Source: Allochromatium humboldtianum (GTDB lineage Bacteria > Pseudomonadota > Gammaproteobacteria > Chromatiales > Chromatiaceae). Taken from it: a stretch of 64,000 nt of DNA. This document shows positions 8,974-21,052 of this stretch, piece by piece. The notes beneath the pieces were generated by a model. The model was not told where the DNA came from. It was given only the letters and a program-made list of their open reading frames with translations, and ran no database searches. The DNA lies in assembly GCF_013385175.1 (NCBI RefSeq), contig NZ_JABZEO010000013.1, positions 46,357-110,356 on the forward strand, read 5' to 3'. The translations under genes were made by a program, and so were the position numbers. The first letter of the stretch is position 1. Each line of letters opens with the position of its first letter.

Positions 8974-11212
8974 CGCAGTCGACGAAATAGCCGACCTCGC
9001 CGCCGCTCTCTTCCTTGACCAGACCATGGATGTCGGTCTCGAAGCCGGGGAAGCGGGTGTTGAACTCGCGCGCGAACTGGAGATAGCGCACGATGGTGGC
9101 ATTGAAGCGCTCGCCCGGAATCAGCAGCGGAATCCCGGGCGGATAGGGTGTGAGCAGCACGCTGGTCACGCGCCCTTCGAGATCATCGATCCCGACCCGT
9201 TCGATCTCGCGATGCGCCATCTTGGCGAAGGCCACCGCCGGCTTCATGGCCGGGACGATATCGGATAGATACATATCCGTCGTCAGACGCGCGACATCGT
9301 TGGCCTTGTAGATGCCGTGGATCTCGTCGCACAGATCGCGCAGACCGATCTTCTCATAGCGCGGATGGGCCTGGATGAACTCCGGCAGCACGCGCCACAG
9401 CGGCTGGTTGCGGTCGTAGTCGTGTTTGAACTGCTGGAGCTCCGTCACCATCGTGTTCCAGCGGCCCTTGGTGATGCCGATGGTGAACATGATGAAGAAC
9501 GAGTACAGCCCGGTCTTCTCGACCACGATCCCGTGCTCGGCCAGATACTTGGTGACGATCGCCGCCGGGATGCCCGATTCGGAGAACTCGCCGTCCATGT
9601 TCAGCCCAGGCGTGATGACCGTGGCTTTGATCGGATCGAGCATGTTGAAACCGGGCGCCAGCTCACCGAAGCCGTGCCAGTGGTCGTCGGCGTGCAGCAT
9701 CCAGTCGTCGCGATCGCCGATGCCTTCCTCGGCCAGATAGTCCGGCCCCCAGACCTTGAACCACCAGTCCTCGCCGAACTCTTCGTCGACCTTGCGCATG
9801 GCGCGCCGGAAGTCGAGCGCCTCCATGATCGACTCATGCACCAGCGCTGTGCCGCCGGGCGGCTCCATCATGGCCGCCGCCACGTCGCAGGAGGCGATGA
9901 TGGCGTACTGCGGACTGGTCGAGGAGTGCATCAGATAGGCTTCGATGAAGCTGTCGCGGTCCAGCTGGCGCTGATCGGACTCCTGCACCAGGATCTGCGA
10001 GGCTTGCGAGAGACCGGCCAGCAGCTTGTGCGTCGACTGGGTGGCGAACACCATCGACTCGTGACAGCGCGGCCGATCCTTGCCGATGGCGTGCATGCCG
10101 GTATAGAAGTCGTGGAAGGAGGCATGCGGCAGCCAGGCTTCGTCGAACAGCAGGGTGTGGATCTCGCCGTCGAGCAGTGACTTGATGGTGTCGACGTTGT
10201 AGAGCACGCCGTCATAGGTGCTCTGGGTGATCGTCAGGACGCGCGGCTTGGCATCGATCCCCTTGGCGAAGGGGTTGGCGGCGATCTTGCGCCGGATGTT
10301 CTCGGGCTTGAACTCATCGAGCGGGATCGGACCGATGATGCCGTAATGATTGCGCGTCGGCATCAGGAACACCGGGATCGCTCCGGTCATGATGATGGCG
10401 TGCAGGATCGACTTGTGGCAGTTGCGGTCGACCACCACGATGTCGTCGGGCGCGACGGTCGAGTGCCAGACGATCTTGTTCGAGGTCGAGGTGCCGTTGG
10501 TGACGAAGAACAGATGGTCGCAGTTGAAGATGCGCGCCGCGTTGCGCTCGGAGGCCGCTACCGGGCCGGAGTGATCGAGCAGTTGACCGAGTTCGTCGAC
10601 CGCGTTGCAGACATCGGCGCGCAGCATGTTCTCGCCGAAGAACTGGTGGAACATCTGTCCGACCGGACTCTTGAGAAAGGCCACGCCGCCCGAGTGTCCC
10701 GGACAGTGCCAGGAGTAGGAGCTGTCGGCGGCATAGTGCGTGAGCGCGCGGAAGAAGGGCGGGGCCAGACTGTCGAGATAGACCCGCGACTCGCGCGCCA
10801 CATAGCGGGCGATGAACTCGGGCGTGTCCTCGAACATGTGGATGAAGCCGTGCAGTTCCTTGAGCACATCGTTCGGGATGTGACGCGAGGTGCGCGTCTC
10901 GCCGTAGAGGAAGATCGGAATGTCCTCGTTGCGCAACCGCACTTCCTGGACGAACGCGCGCAGGGTCGCGAGCGCTTCGAGCGCCTCCTCGGGGGAGCCG
11001 CTGCCGAACTCCTCGTCGTCGATCGACAGGATGAAACAGGAGGCGCGGCTCTGCTGCTGGGCGAACGAGGTCAGATCGCCATAGCTGGTGACGCCGAGCA
11101 CCTCCAGCCCCTCGCTTTCGAGCGCCTTGGCGAGCGCGCGAATGCCAAGACCGCTCGCGTTCTCGGAGCGGAAGTCCTCGTCGATGATGACGACTGGAAA
11201 ACGGAAACGCAT
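8960..11212 (-). CDS. PLP-dependent Arg/Lys/Orn decarboxylase (AdiA/LdcC-type)
   Basis: A 750-residue fold-type I basic amino acid decarboxylase. The N-terminal wing domain (about 1-130) is followed by the PLP core with [44 protein letters not shown] and the Schiff-base lysine in [14 protein letters not shown], then a C-terminal domain with [13 protein letters not shown] and [10 protein letters not shown]. By my recollection the region around [20 protein letters not shown] is closer to AdiA (arginine) than to CadA (lysine), but specificity is not safely readable. It lies downstream of two genes of the carboxyspermidine route and probably supplies agmatine or putrescine for it. The 149-base gap before it carries a strong hairpin. 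Confidence 0.85.
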   Translation of the reverse strand: MRFRFPVVIIDEDFRSENASGLGIRALAKALESEGLEVLGVTSYGDLTSFAQQQSRASCFILSIDDEEFGSGSPEEALEALATLRAFVQEVRLRNEDIPIFLYGETRTSRHIPNDVLKELHGFIHMFEDTPEFIARYVARESRVYLDSLAPPFFRALTHYAADSSYSWHCPGHSGGVAFLKSPVGQMFHQFFGENMLRADVCNAVDELGQLLDHSGPVAASERNAARIFNCDHLFFVTNGTSTSNKIVWHSTVAPDDIVVVDRNCHKSILHAIIMTGAIPVFLMPTRNHYGIIGPIPLDEFKPENIRRKIAANPFAKGIDAKPRVLTITQSTYDGVLYNVDTIKSLLDGEIHTLLFDEAWLPHASFHDFYTGMHAIGKDRPRCHESMVFATQSTHKLLAGLSQASQILVQESDQRQLDRDSFIEAYLMHSSTSPQYAIIASCDVAAAMMEPPGGTALVHESIMEALDFRRAMRKVDEEFGEDWWFKVWGPDYLAEEGIGDRDDWMLHADDHWHGFGELAPGFNMLDPIKATVITPGLNMDGEFSESGIPAAIVTKYLAEHGIVVEKTGLYSFFIMFTIGITKGRWNTMVTELQQFKHDYDRNQPLWRVLPEFIQAHPRYEKIGLRDLCDEIHGIYKANDVARLTTDMYLSDIVPAMKPAVAFAKMAHREIERVGIDDLEGRVTSVLLTPYPPGIPLLIPGERFNATIVRYLQFAREFNTRFPGFETDIHGLVKEESGGEVGYFVDCVRPL

Positions 11213-11327
11213 CGCGTAATCCTCGAAAGTAAAGGGCCGGCACGCTCGCCGTCAGCCGGGAAGCGGGCCGGTCACGGATGGACAGCGAGTGGTCGGCGCG
11301 ATGATCGAGCCTGGAGTCGGTCGCGGG

Positions 11328-11353
11328 ACCGGCGGCCCGCTCGGGCCGCCGGT
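11328..11353 (-). other. Intercistronic hairpin in polyamine cluster
   Basis: A perfect 11-bp inverted repeat, ACCGGCGGCCC and GGGCCGCCGGT, with a 4-base loop GCTC. It sits 9 bases past the stop of the dehydrogenase gene and about 115 bases before the decarboxylase start. No U-run follows on the minus strand, so it is more likely an mRNA-stabilising or attenuating structure than a simple terminator. Confidence 0.55.
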
Positions 11354-11361
11354 TCTGAGGA

Positions 11362-12702
11362 TCAACGCGGCTTGGGGGCCACGGCGATCATGGGATTGGC
11401 CGCCGAGACGGTGACGGTCGCGGTCGACTCGGCGATCTCGGTCTCCAGATCGCGCACGGTGCCGTCGAAGGACTCGGCGCTGCCCGGCTCGATCTCCTTG
11501 ACCTCGGTCGGCAGACCGATACGGTCGAGGATGGCGATGAACGGCTCCGGGTCCAGCTCCTCGACGTTGACCATGGTCTTGGTGTCCCAGGTGCCGTCGG
11601 CGATCAGCATGGCGGCGGCGACCGGCGGCACGCCGGCCGTGTAGCTGATGCCCTGCGATTCGACCTCTTCATAGGCGGCCTTGTGGTCCGAGACCTGATA
11701 GATGAAGACCTCGCGCGGCTTGCCGTCCTTGATGCCCTTGACGAAGTTGCCGATACAGGTCTTGCCGGTGTAGTTCGGGGCCAGCGTCTTGGGATCGGGG
11801 AACAGAGCCTTGACCACCTTGAGCGGCACCACTTCCTGACCGTCGGCGAGCTTGACCGGCAGATGGTCGAGGAAGCCCAGGGTGCGCAGCACGGTGAAGA
11901 CGTTGATGTAGTGATCGCCGAAACCCATCCAGAACCGAATGCTCTCGGCGTCGATGTTCTGCGACAGCGAGTGCAGCTCGTCGTGGCCGTTGAGATAGAT
12001 GGGGGAGGGGCCGACCACCGGCAGATCGTAGACGCGCTTGACGGTGTGGGTCGGATACTCCTTCCACTGGCGGTCGATCCAGGTCCAGACCTTGATGAAC
12101 TCGCGGAAGTTGATCTCGGGATCGAAGTTGGTCGCGAAATACCGGCCATGACTGCCAGCGTTGACGTCGATGATGTCGATGGTCTCGATCTTGTCGAAGT
12201 AACGCTTGACCGCCAGCGCGCAGTAGGCGTTGACCACGCCCGGATCGAAACCGGCGCCGAGGATGGCGGTCACGCCCTTTTCGGCGCAGCGGTCCTTGCG
12301 CTTCCACTCGTAGTTGGCATACCAGGGCGGATTCTCGCAGACCTTGTCCGGGTCTTCGTGGATGGCCGTGTCGATGTAAGCCACGCCCGTCTCCAGGCAG
12401 GCCTCCAGGATCGACATGTTGAGGAACGCCTGACCGAGATTGATGACGATCTCGGAGTTGGTCTCGCGGATCAGCTCGACGGTCGCCGGGATGTCGAGCG
12501 CATCGATCTGGCGCGAATAGAGCTTCCTGGACGGATCCTTGAGATGCCCCTTGCGGTGGATGCTCTCGATGATCTCATCGCACTTGGACTGGGTGCGCGA
12601 GGCGATGCAGATGTCGCCCAGCACATCATTGTTCATCGCCGCCTTGTGCGCGGCCACATGCGCGACGCCGCCGGCGCCGATGATCAGCACGTTTTTCTTC
12701 AT
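11362..12702 (-). CDS. Carboxynorspermidine/carboxyspermidine dehydrogenase (saccharopine dehydrogenase family)
   Basis: A 446-residue NAD(P)H-dependent dehydrogenase. It condenses aspartate semialdehyde with putrescine (or diaminopropane) and reduces the product to carboxyspermidine (or carboxynorspermidine) in the cytoplasm. Evidence is the N-terminal Rossmann motif LIIGAGGVAHVAAHKAA, then CIASRTQSKCDEI, the Lys1-type INLGQAFLNMSILEACLETGVAYIDTA and LGAGFDPGVVNAYCALA segments, and the neighbouring nspC gene, which encodes the next step. The ATG at 12702 gives the natural Rossmann N terminus; an extension to 12777 adds a basic, unconserved leader. A hypothetical lysine-metabolism saccharopine reductase is the alternative, but the neighbours argue against it. 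Confidence 0.85.
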   Translation of the reverse strand: MKKNVLIIGAGGVAHVAAHKAAMNNDVLGDICIASRTQSKCDEIIESIHRKGHLKDPSRKLYSRQIDALDIPATVELIRETNSEIVINLGQAFLNMSILEACLETGVAYIDTAIHEDPDKVCENPPWYANYEWKRKDRCAEKGVTAILGAGFDPGVVNAYCALAVKRYFDKIETIDIIDVNAGSHGRYFATNFDPEINFREFIKVWTWIDRQWKEYPTHTVKRVYDLPVVGPSPIYLNGHDELHSLSQNIDAESIRFWMGFGDHYINVFTVLRTLGFLDHLPVKLADGQEVVPLKVVKALFPDPKTLAPNYTGKTCIGNFVKGIKDGKPREVFIYQVSDHKAAYEEVESQGISYTAGVPPVAAAMLIADGTWDTKTMVNVEELDPEPFIAILDRIGLPTEVKEIEPGSAESFDGTVRDLETEIAESTATVTVSAANPMIAVAPKPR

Positions 12703-12813
12703 GGAGTTCTCTGTTGGACGTTGCTGTGGTTTGAAGAATGGCTTGGGAAACCGGGTTTTTGCCTGTCGCCGGGTCAAGGTCCGGTTCCACGCGCGGCAGC
12801 CGGGTGGCGCCGA

Positions 12814-13920
12814 TCAGGACAGACTGCGCTTGAAGTCGTCATAGCCAAATGAACGCACCCGCTCCAGGGTGCCGTCGAGCCGACGCACCACGATCGCGGG
12901 CATGGCCACGCCATTGAACCAGTTGACCTTGACCATGGTGTAACCGCCGGCATCGGCGATGCGCACTTCGTCGCCGACTTGCAGCGGTGCGGCCAGTTTG
13001 AAGTCGCCGAAGACGTCACCGGCCAGACAGGTGCGTCCGGCGACCATCATCCGGTGCTCACCGGGCGGCGGGCTGGCGAGTCGGGGATGGGTGCGATAGA
13101 TGAGATGGTCGAGCATGTGCGCCTCCAGCGAGGCGTCGATGATGGCGATGTCGACCTCATTGTGCACCACGTCGAGCACGGTGGTCACAAGCTCGGTGCT
13201 CTGGGTGACGGCCGCCTCGCCCGGCTCCAGATAGACCTGGATGTCGAACGTCCGGCTGAACGCGCGCAGAGCCTCGCAGAAGGCATCCAGCGCATAGCCG
13301 TCCTGGGTGAAGGACAGCCCGCCGCCCAGACTCACCCACTCCATCCGATGCAGCAGCTCGCCGTATTCGCGCCCGAGGGTTTCGAGCGAGGCGCGGATGT
13401 TGTCGACGTCCGGGTTCTCGCAGTTGAAATGGAACATCAAGCCCTTGAGCCAGGGCGCGACCTCGGCCAGCGCCGCCGTGTCGCTGACGCCCAGCCGCGA
13501 ATAGCGCCGCGCCGGATCGGCCAGATCGAAGTTCGAATAGCTGATGCCCGGATTGACGCGCAGTCCCAGGTTCAGACCCGCCACGTCCGGATGGAAGCGC
13601 CGCAGCTGCGACAGCGAGTTGAAGATGAGCTTGTCGGCGAACTCGCGCACCGCCAGCACCTCGTCGCGCGAAAAGCCGACACTGTAGGCGTGGGTCTCGC
13701 CGCCGAACGTCTCGTACCCCAGACGCGCCTCGTAGAGCGAACTGCTGGTGGTGCCGTCCATGTACTGGCGCATCAGATCGAACACACTCCAGGTCGAGAA
13801 ACACTTGAGCGCCAGCACCGACTTGGCGCCGGAGCGTTCGCGCACCTGCTGGATGATCTCAAGGTTGTGCTTGAGCCGGGACTCGTCGATCAAGTAATAG
13901 GGTGTGGCCAGGTCTGTCAT
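12814..13920 (-). CDS. nspC: Carboxynorspermidine/carboxyspermidine decarboxylase
   Basis: A 368-residue fold-type III (alanine-racemase-like) PLP decarboxylase that removes CO2 from carboxy(nor)spermidine to give (nor)spermidine. The N terminus LATPYYLIDESRLKHNLEII is typical of NspC; the PLP lysine lies in VLALKCFSTW, and the glycine-rich phosphate site in VSLGGGLSFTQ. The C-terminal part has GRTCLAGDVFGDF with the cysteine used across the dimer, and ADAGGYTMVKVNWFNG. It is the first gene of the polyamine cluster on this strand, 111 bases before the dehydrogenase. No SpeE/SpeD spermidine synthase pathway is in the window, so the alternative route may be the main one. Confidence 0.9.
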   Translation of the reverse strand: MTDLATPYYLIDESRLKHNLEIIQQVRERSGAKSVLALKCFSTWSVFDLMRQYMDGTTSSSLYEARLGYETFGGETHAYSVGFSRDEVLAVREFADKLIFNSLSQLRRFHPDVAGLNLGLRVNPGISYSNFDLADPARRYSRLGVSDTAALAEVAPWLKGLMFHFNCENPDVDNIRASLETLGREYGELLHRMEWVSLGGGLSFTQDGYALDAFCEALRAFSRTFDIQVYLEPGEAAVTQSTELVTTVLDVVHNEVDIAIIDASLEAHMLDHLIYRTHPRLASPPPGEHRMMVAGRTCLAGDVFGDFKLAAPLQVGDEVRIADAGGYTMVKVNWFNGVAMPAIVVRRLDGTLERVRSFGYDDFKRSLS

Positions 13921-14101
13921 CGAATCTATGCAAACTCGTGGGGGAAGGGTCGGGGAGACGGCGCGCGCTCGGGTCGCGAAGCGCGGCTGTGTGGGCTGGA
14001 GATCGCCTTGGTCGAACTCTAAAGGCCGCGCATGACACTTTGATGACGAACGGCGCTGAGTAACTGCGCATGATGGCCACCAGCGGCCTGAGCGTCAAGA
14101 A

Positions 14102-14128
14102 TTAGCACTCCCCTTGACAGAGTGCTAA
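14102..14128. promoter_or_regulatory. CIRCE operator (HrcA binding site)
   Basis: A perfect CIRCE inverted repeat: TTAGCACTC, nine bases, GAGTGCTAA. Every arm base matches the consensus bound by the heat-shock repressor HrcA. It lies about 110 bases upstream of the hsp20 start and includes the -35 element of its promoter, so HrcA binding should block RNA polymerase. Confidence 0.95.
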
Positions 14129-14142
14129 TCGATACATATATT
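14114..14142 (+). promoter_or_regulatory. Sigma-70 promoter of hsp20 embedded in CIRCE
   Basis: The -35 box TTGACA (14114-14119) is a perfect consensus and lies in the CIRCE spacer. After exactly 17 bases comes TATATT (14137-14142) as -10. Transcription should start near 14149, giving a leader of about 90 bases. Confidence 0.8.
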
Positions 14143-14148
14143 TTTCAT

Positions 14149-14238
14149 GCAAGCGATCGCCCCTCGGGGGATCGCCCGACCGGCGGTTCGTCACGAACGC
14201 CAAATGTCTGTCCATATTGCTCATTTGGAGGATATGTC
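14149..14238 (+). promoter_or_regulatory. ROSE-like RNA thermometer candidate in the hsp20 leader
   Basis: The predicted leader folds into successive hairpins: 14153-14175 (GCGAT/ATCGC with an inner CCCC/GGGG), 14182-14201 (TTCG/CGAA core) and 14200-14228 (CCAAATG pairing with CATTTGG, which overlaps the start of the ribosome site). The last segment, TTGCT-CATTT-GGAGGAT (14217-14233), has the UYGCU-N-GGAGGAU layout of ROSE thermometers in front of small heat-shock genes. The base pairing is seen in the sequence; heat-dependent opening is inferred. Confidence 0.6.
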
Positions 14239-14703
14239 ATGTCCACGCTCGACTTCTCACCCCTGTTCCGCTCCATGATCGGCTTCGATCGTCTGGCCAA
14301 TGCGCTGGAGACGGCCTATCGCACCGAGCCGGGCGGCTATCCGCCCTACAACGTCGAGTTGCTCGACGAGAATCGCTATCGCATCACGCTCGCCGTGGCC
14401 GGCTTCACCGAGGCCGAACTGGGCATCGAGGCCAAGGAGAACCTGCTCACCGTCACTGGTCAGCGTCAGGCGACCGAGAGCGAGGGGAATTTCCTCTATC
14501 GCGGTATCGCCAACCGGGCCTTCGAGCGTCGTTTCCAGCTCGCCGACTATGTGAAAGTCGAGGAGGCGCGTCTGGAGAACGGTCTGCTGCACATCGATCT
14601 GGTGCGCGAGGTGCCCGAGGCAATGAAGCCGCGACGTATCGAGATCCGTGGTGCCGGCGCCAATCCGGCCATCGAGCATGCAGCCGCCGCCAAGGCCGCT
14701 TGA
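14239..14703 (+). CDS. Hsp20/IbpA-type small heat-shock protein
   Basis: A 154-residue small heat-shock protein that holds unfolding proteins in oligomers for later refolding. The N terminus [16 protein letters not shown] is IbpA-like (the FDRL motif). The alpha-crystallin domain spans about residues 32-125: [23 protein letters not shown], the ENLLTVTG strand and the [24 protein letters not shown] end, which includes the conserved A-x-x-x-G-L-L/I-type motif and an I-E-I C-terminal anchor. The ATG at 14239 follows a GGAGG site (14227-14231); the frame is open further upstream but would run into the leader. Regulation appears double: CIRCE at the promoter and a ROSE-like leader. A terminator follows at 14755. 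Confidence 0.93.
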   Translation: MSTLDFSPLFRSMIGFDRLANALETAYRTEPGGYPPYNVELLDENRYRITLAVAGFTEAELGIEAKENLLTVTGQRQATESEGNFLYRGIANRAFERRFQLADYVKVEEARLENGLLHIDLVREVPEAMKPRRIEIRGAGANPAIEHAAAAKAA

Positions 14704-14754
14704 GCCTGAGTCGCTGACGCGCACGACGGCTGATCGCTGATACGTCGAGCCAAG

Positions 14755-14780
14755 GGCCGGGGTCGTTCCCCGGCCTTTTT
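14755..14780 (+). terminator. Rho-independent terminator of hsp20
   Basis: An 8-bp stem, GGCCGGGG and CCCCGGCC, around a TCGTT loop, followed directly by five T residues (14776-14780). It lies about 50 bases past the hsp20 stop. Confidence 0.85.
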
Positions 14781-14790
14781 GCGTTCAGGC

Positions 14791-14818
14791 AAAAAAAGAC
14801 CCGGCGGTGTGCCGGGTC
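14791..14818 (-). terminator. Rho-independent terminator for pgm (minus strand)
   Basis: The stem GACCCGGC/GCCGGGTC with a GGTGT loop (14798-14818) is preceded on the plus strand by seven A residues, that is, followed by a U-run for minus-strand transcripts. A further 7-bp hairpin, GTCTCTC/GAGAGAC, lies at 14824-14843. Together they would end transcription from pgm about 220 bases past its stop. Confidence 0.7.
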
Positions 14819-15035
14819 GAAAAGTCTCTCGTAGAAGAGAGACGAGGAGGACAGCGTGACCTGGCGCCGGCCAGGAAATTCGGTGCATCGCCCGAGTGTA
14901 TCGGCGACCATGGATGGAAGTTTAGATGATTTTCGACGATTGCAATGGGTCCAATGTAAATATTTTTCTCGGATCGGCCCCATCGTTTTCATTGCGACGC
15001 GCTTCGTCTATTCCACCACAAGCAAGTAAACCCCG

Positions 15036-16838
<1,803 letters not shown>

Positions 16839-16862
16839 TCACAGCAAGGTAAGTACCCAAAG

Positions 16863-18782
16863 ATGACAGTCGAAGCGCATAAGGAAACACTGGAGTTCAA
16901 GGCCGAGGTGAGCCAGGTGCTGGATCTGGTGATCCGCTCGCTCTACTCGAACAAGGAGATCTTTCTGCGCGAACTGGTCTCCAACGCCTCGGATGCGGCC
17001 GAAAAACTCCGCTTCGAGGCGTTGAGCGACGACGGACTCTACGAGGGCGACTCGGAGCTGCGTATCCGGGTCACGGTCGATCGCGACGCCGGCACGGTCA
17101 CGATCTCGGACAACGGCATCGGTCTGAGCCGCAACGAGGTGGTCGAGACCATCGGCAGCATCGCCAGCTCCGGCACCCGCCGCTTCATCGAGAGCCTGTC
17201 GGGCGATCAGGCCAAGGACAGCACCCTCATCGGTCAGTTCGGCGTCGGCTTCTATTCGGCCTATATCGTCGCCGACAAGGTGACGCTGGTCTCGCGCCGC
17301 GCCGGTCTCGGGGCCGAGCATGGCGTGCGCTGGGAGTCCGACGGACGCGGCAGCTACACGCTCGAAACGGTCGAGAAAGCCGGACGCGGCACCGACGTCA
17401 CCCTGCATCTCAAGGAAGACGAGAAAGAGTTCCTGGATAGCTGGCGTCTGCGCTCGATCATCGGCAAGTTCTCCGACCACCTCGCCATCCCGGTCGAGAT
17501 GGCCAAGGAACTCTACGGCGAAGAGGCCGAGCAGAAGAAGGGCGAGCCGCCCGAATTCGAGCAGGTCAACCGCGGCACGGCGCTGTGGATGCGCAACAAG
17601 TCCGACATCACGGAAGAGGAATACAACGACTTCTACAAGCACGTCTCGCACGACTTCCAGCCGCCGCTGGCCTATGCCCACAACCGGGTCGAGGGCACCA
17701 ACGAATACACCGCGCTCCTCTATGTGCCGAGCAAGGCGCCCTGGGATCTGTTCGACCGCGACCAGAAGCACGGCGTGAAGCTCTATGTGCGCCGCGTCTT
17801 CATCATGGACGAGGCCGACAAGCTGATGCCGCACTATCTGCGCTTCGTCAAGGGCATCGTCGACTCCGACGACCTGCCGCTGAACGTCTCGCGCGAAATC
17901 CTCCAGCACAACCGCAAGATCGACACCATCCGTCAGGCCAACACCAAGCGCGTCCTGGGTCTGCTCGAAACCCTGGCCAAGGACGAGCCTGAGAAATACG
18001 CGACCTTCTGGGACGAGTTCGGCAAGGTGCTGAAGGAAGGTCCGGCCGAGGACTTCGCCAACAAGGAACGCCTCGCCGGTCTGCTGCGCTTCTCGACCAC
18101 CCACAGCGAGGGCAGCGAGCAGCGCGAGTCGCTCGACGCCTATATCGAGCGCATGAAGGAGGGGCAGGACAAGATCTACTACATCACCGCCGACAGCCCG
18201 GCGGCGGCGCGTCACAGCCCGCATCTGGAAGTCTTCCGCAAGAAGGGCGTCGAGGTACTGCTGCTCTCCGACCGCGTCGACGAGTGGCTGGTCAGCCATC
18301 TGCACGAGTACAAGGGCAAGTCGCTCCAGTCGGTCGCCAAGGGCGACCTGGATCTCGGCGAGTTGGCCGACAAGGAGGAGCAGGAAGCCAAAGAGAAGGC
18401 GGCGACCGAGCACAAGCCGCTGCTGGATCGGCTCAAGAGCGCGCTCGGCGAGCAGGTCGCCGAGGTGCGTCCCAGCACCCGGTTGGTCGATTCACCGGCC
18501 TGTCTGGTGGTCGGCGCCGACGACATGAGCGCCAACCTGGCGCGCGTGCTCAAGGCCGTTGGTCAGAGTGCGCCCGAGACCAAGCCGATCCTGGAGGTCA
18601 ACCTGGATCATTTGCTGGTGCGGCGTCTGGAGTCCGAGTCGGACGAAGGGCGCTTCAATGATCTGGCCTCGATCCTGTTCGATCAGGCGCAACTGGCCGA
18701 AGGCGGTCAGCTCGACGATCCGGCGGCCTTCGTCGGGCGTCTGAACAAGCTGATGCTCAACATGATGATGGCCGGCGGCTGA
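16863..18782 (+). CDS. htpG: Hsp90-family chaperone HtpG
   Basis: A 639-residue bacterial Hsp90, an ATP-driven cytoplasmic chaperone. The GHKL ATPase domain holds [14 protein letters not shown] (Mg-binding Asn), [17 protein letters not shown]-type [12 protein letters not shown] and the lid segment [17 protein letters not shown]. The middle domain contains YVRRVFIMD and [11 protein letters not shown] with the catalytic Arg, and the C-terminal dimerisation domain ends in [13 protein letters not shown]. The ATG at 16863 follows an AAGGTAAG site; the longer frame would begin in the pgm-htpG promoter region. No clear sigma-32 promoter could be defined. A terminator lies at 18841. Confidence 0.95.
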   Translation: MTVEAHKETLEFKAEVSQVLDLVIRSLYSNKEIFLRELVSNASDAAEKLRFEALSDDGLYEGDSELRIRVTVDRDAGTVTISDNGIGLSRNEVVETIGSIASSGTRRFIESLSGDQAKDSTLIGQFGVGFYSAYIVADKVTLVSRRAGLGAEHGVRWESDGRGSYTLETVEKAGRGTDVTLHLKEDEKEFLDSWRLRSIIGKFSDHLAIPVEMAKELYGEEAEQKKGEPPEFEQVNRGTALWMRNKSDITEEEYNDFYKHVSHDFQPPLAYAHNRVEGTNEYTALLYVPSKAPWDLFDRDQKHGVKLYVRRVFIMDEADKLMPHYLRFVKGIVDSDDLPLNVSREILQHNRKIDTIRQANTKRVLGLLETLAKDEPEKYATFWDEFGKVLKEGPAEDFANKERLAGLLRFSTTHSEGSEQRESLDAYIERMKEGQDKIYYITADSPAAARHSPHLEVFRKKGVEVLLLSDRVDEWLVSHLHEYKGKSLQSVAKGDLDLGELADKEEQEAKEKAATEHKPLLDRLKSALGEQVAEVRPSTRLVDSPACLVVGADDMSANLARVLKAVGQSAPETKPILEVNLDHLLVRRLESESDEGRFNDLASILFDQAQLAEGGQLDDPAAFVGRLNKLMLNMMMAGG

Positions 18783-19746
<964 letters not shown>

Positions 19747-19832
19747 GGCGATTGCCGGACAGGACGACCCGCAGGATGGGCAGAGCGAACGCCATGCCCA
19801 TCTCAATCGGCCGCAATCCGCCTGAAACTGAT

Positions 19833-19871
19833 AACGCGACCGGATCACGCGCGTTCGTTCCGGTCGCGTTT
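19833..19871 (+). terminator. Terminator-like hairpin after adk
   Basis: A 12-bp stem, AACGCGACCGGA and TCCGGTCGCGTT, with a 14-base loop and only a short T-run after it. It lies between adk and the thioredoxin gene. Confidence 0.5.
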
Positions 19872-19971
19872 CCATGCCCCGATCCGTCGCGCCCGCCATC
19901 CGGGGCGGGTCACGGGAGCCGCCGTTTCTGTTAGTATCCCACTCAACTTTTCATCCAACGGGGAGGCTCCC

Positions 19972-20343
19972 ATGGCCGTCGTCGAGCTCGATACCGCCAA
20001 TTTCGAACAAACCATCCAGAACAACGCCTTCGTGATCGTCGACTTCTGGGCGCCCTGGTGCGGACCCTGCCGTTCCTTCGCCCCCGTCTACGAGAAGGTC
20101 TCGGAGGACTTCCCGGACATCGTTTTTGCCAAGCTCAACACCGAAGAGCATCAGGCGATCGCGGGCCATTTCCAGATCCGTTCCATCCCGACGCTGATGA
20201 TCTTCCGCGACCAGATCATCATCTTCTCGCAAGCCGGCGCGCTGCCCGAGGGTTCCTTCCGCGATCTGCTCACCAAGGCCGGCGAACTCGACATGGACGA
20301 CGTGCGACGCCAGATCGCCGAGCAGTCCAACGCTCAGGCTTGA
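19972..20343 (+). CDS. Thioredoxin-family protein
   Basis: A single-domain thioredoxin of 123 residues with the classical WCGPC active site (FWAPWCGPCRSF, about residues 24-35), the conserved cis-Pro in IRSIPTLMIF, and an extra C-terminal tail of about 15 residues that is helical and Gln-rich. It is a general cytoplasmic disulfide reductase. It has a strong GGGGAGG ribosome site (around 19960-19966). It is preceded by the adk terminator, so it probably has its own promoter; the YqiB-like gene follows after 81 bases. It is a paralogue-type thioredoxin rather than a certain TrxA, so no symbol is given. Confidence 0.9.
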   Translation: MAVVELDTANFEQTIQNNAFVIVDFWAPWCGPCRSFAPVYEKVSEDFPDIVFAKLNTEEHQAIAGHFQIRSIPTLMIFRDQIIIFSQAGALPEGSFRDLLTKAGELDMDDVRRQIAEQSNAQA

Positions 20344-20424
20344 TCGGCTGACGCCAACGACGCGAGACGACGGGTCGTGAGCGGCCCGGGTCGATCGTGT
20401 CGCGCTCTGCACGTTCCACCCTTG

Positions 20425-20952
20425 ATGCAATTCGCGCTCGACCGCGCCTTTCTCCTCAAACTGATCGCGGGGCGCCCGGATGTCGGCGCCCTGATGAGTC
20501 TGTGCGAGGAGAACTTCATCCTTCTGCGGCGTCTGGCCCCGGAGTTGAACGCCTATCCGGCCGGACAGCGCCTCTCGCGGCGTCCCGGAACCGTCGATCT
20601 CGCTCTGGAGGTCGAGGAGCAGGCGCGCTACACCACGCTGGTGCATCTGACCCATCGTTTCACGGACGCCGAGACGCTGGAGACCCATTCAGACCCGGAT
20701 GCCCGGCTGCGCGTCTACCACGACGCCCGGCAGGTCGAGGTGCTGGAGCTGCGCCAGTCCATGCTGCCTCTGCGCACCCGGTACGCGCATCCGGCCCTGA
20801 CCGACAAATGGCGGGCCAATCTGTTCCTGTCCAAATGGCTGATGTTCTGTCTGCGTCAGGGGCATGGCTTCGCGCCCGATCCGAGCCCGGTCGACGGGCG
20901 GCGCTCGCTGGTCGATGGTGCGTCGCCGGTCTGTCTCGCCCAGCCTTCATAG
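20425..20952 (+). CDS. YqiB-like DUF1249 protein
   Basis: A 175-residue cytoplasmic protein of the DUF1249 family, to which E. coli YqiB belongs. Recognisable segments are MSLCEENFILLRRLAPELNAY near the N terminus, ARYTTLVHLTHRF, DARLRVYHDARQVEV and NLFLSKWLMFCLRQGHGF, all aligning with YqiB from memory. The molecular role of the family is unknown; in enterobacteria yqiB lies between nudF and cpdA. Here it is downstream of a thioredoxin gene and upstream of iscR. I chose the ATG at 20425 because it begins close to the family start; the C-terminal 30 residues are unconserved. Confidence 0.8.
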   Translation: MQFALDRAFLLKLIAGRPDVGALMSLCEENFILLRRLAPELNAYPAGQRLSRRPGTVDLALEVEEQARYTTLVHLTHRFTDAETLETHSDPDARLRVYHDARQVEVLELRQSMLPLRTRYAHPALTDKWRANLFLSKWLMFCLRQGHGFAPDPSPVDGRRSLVDGASPVCLAQPS

Positions 20953-21000
20953 CATCGCTGATCGGCTCATGTGCGAGCCATGCTTGAAATAAGGGAATTG

Positions 21001-21017
21001 TTGACTAATTTAGTCCA
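21001..21017. promoter_or_regulatory. IscR type 1 binding site upstream of iscR
   Basis: The sequence TTGACTAATTTAGTCCA has the core of the IscR type 1 motif, YYGACTRWWWYAGTCRR, with one mismatch in the last pair. It is a GACT-N5-AGTC palindrome 36 bases before the iscR start. TTGACT may also serve as -35, so [2Fe-2S]-IscR bound here would repress its own gene. Confidence 0.8.
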
Positions 21018-21052
21018 ATGACAATTCTCACTCCCAAGCAGGCAGCACAACC

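Larger units (their letters stand above)
13921..14238. other. Divergent regulatory region between nspC and hsp20
   Basis: This 318-base gap holds the nspC upstream region (minus strand) and the complete hsp20 control region (CIRCE operator, sigma-70 promoter and a structured leader from about 14149). No further reading frame is convincing. The part next to nspC, 13921-14100, shows no obvious operator. Confidence 0.7.
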
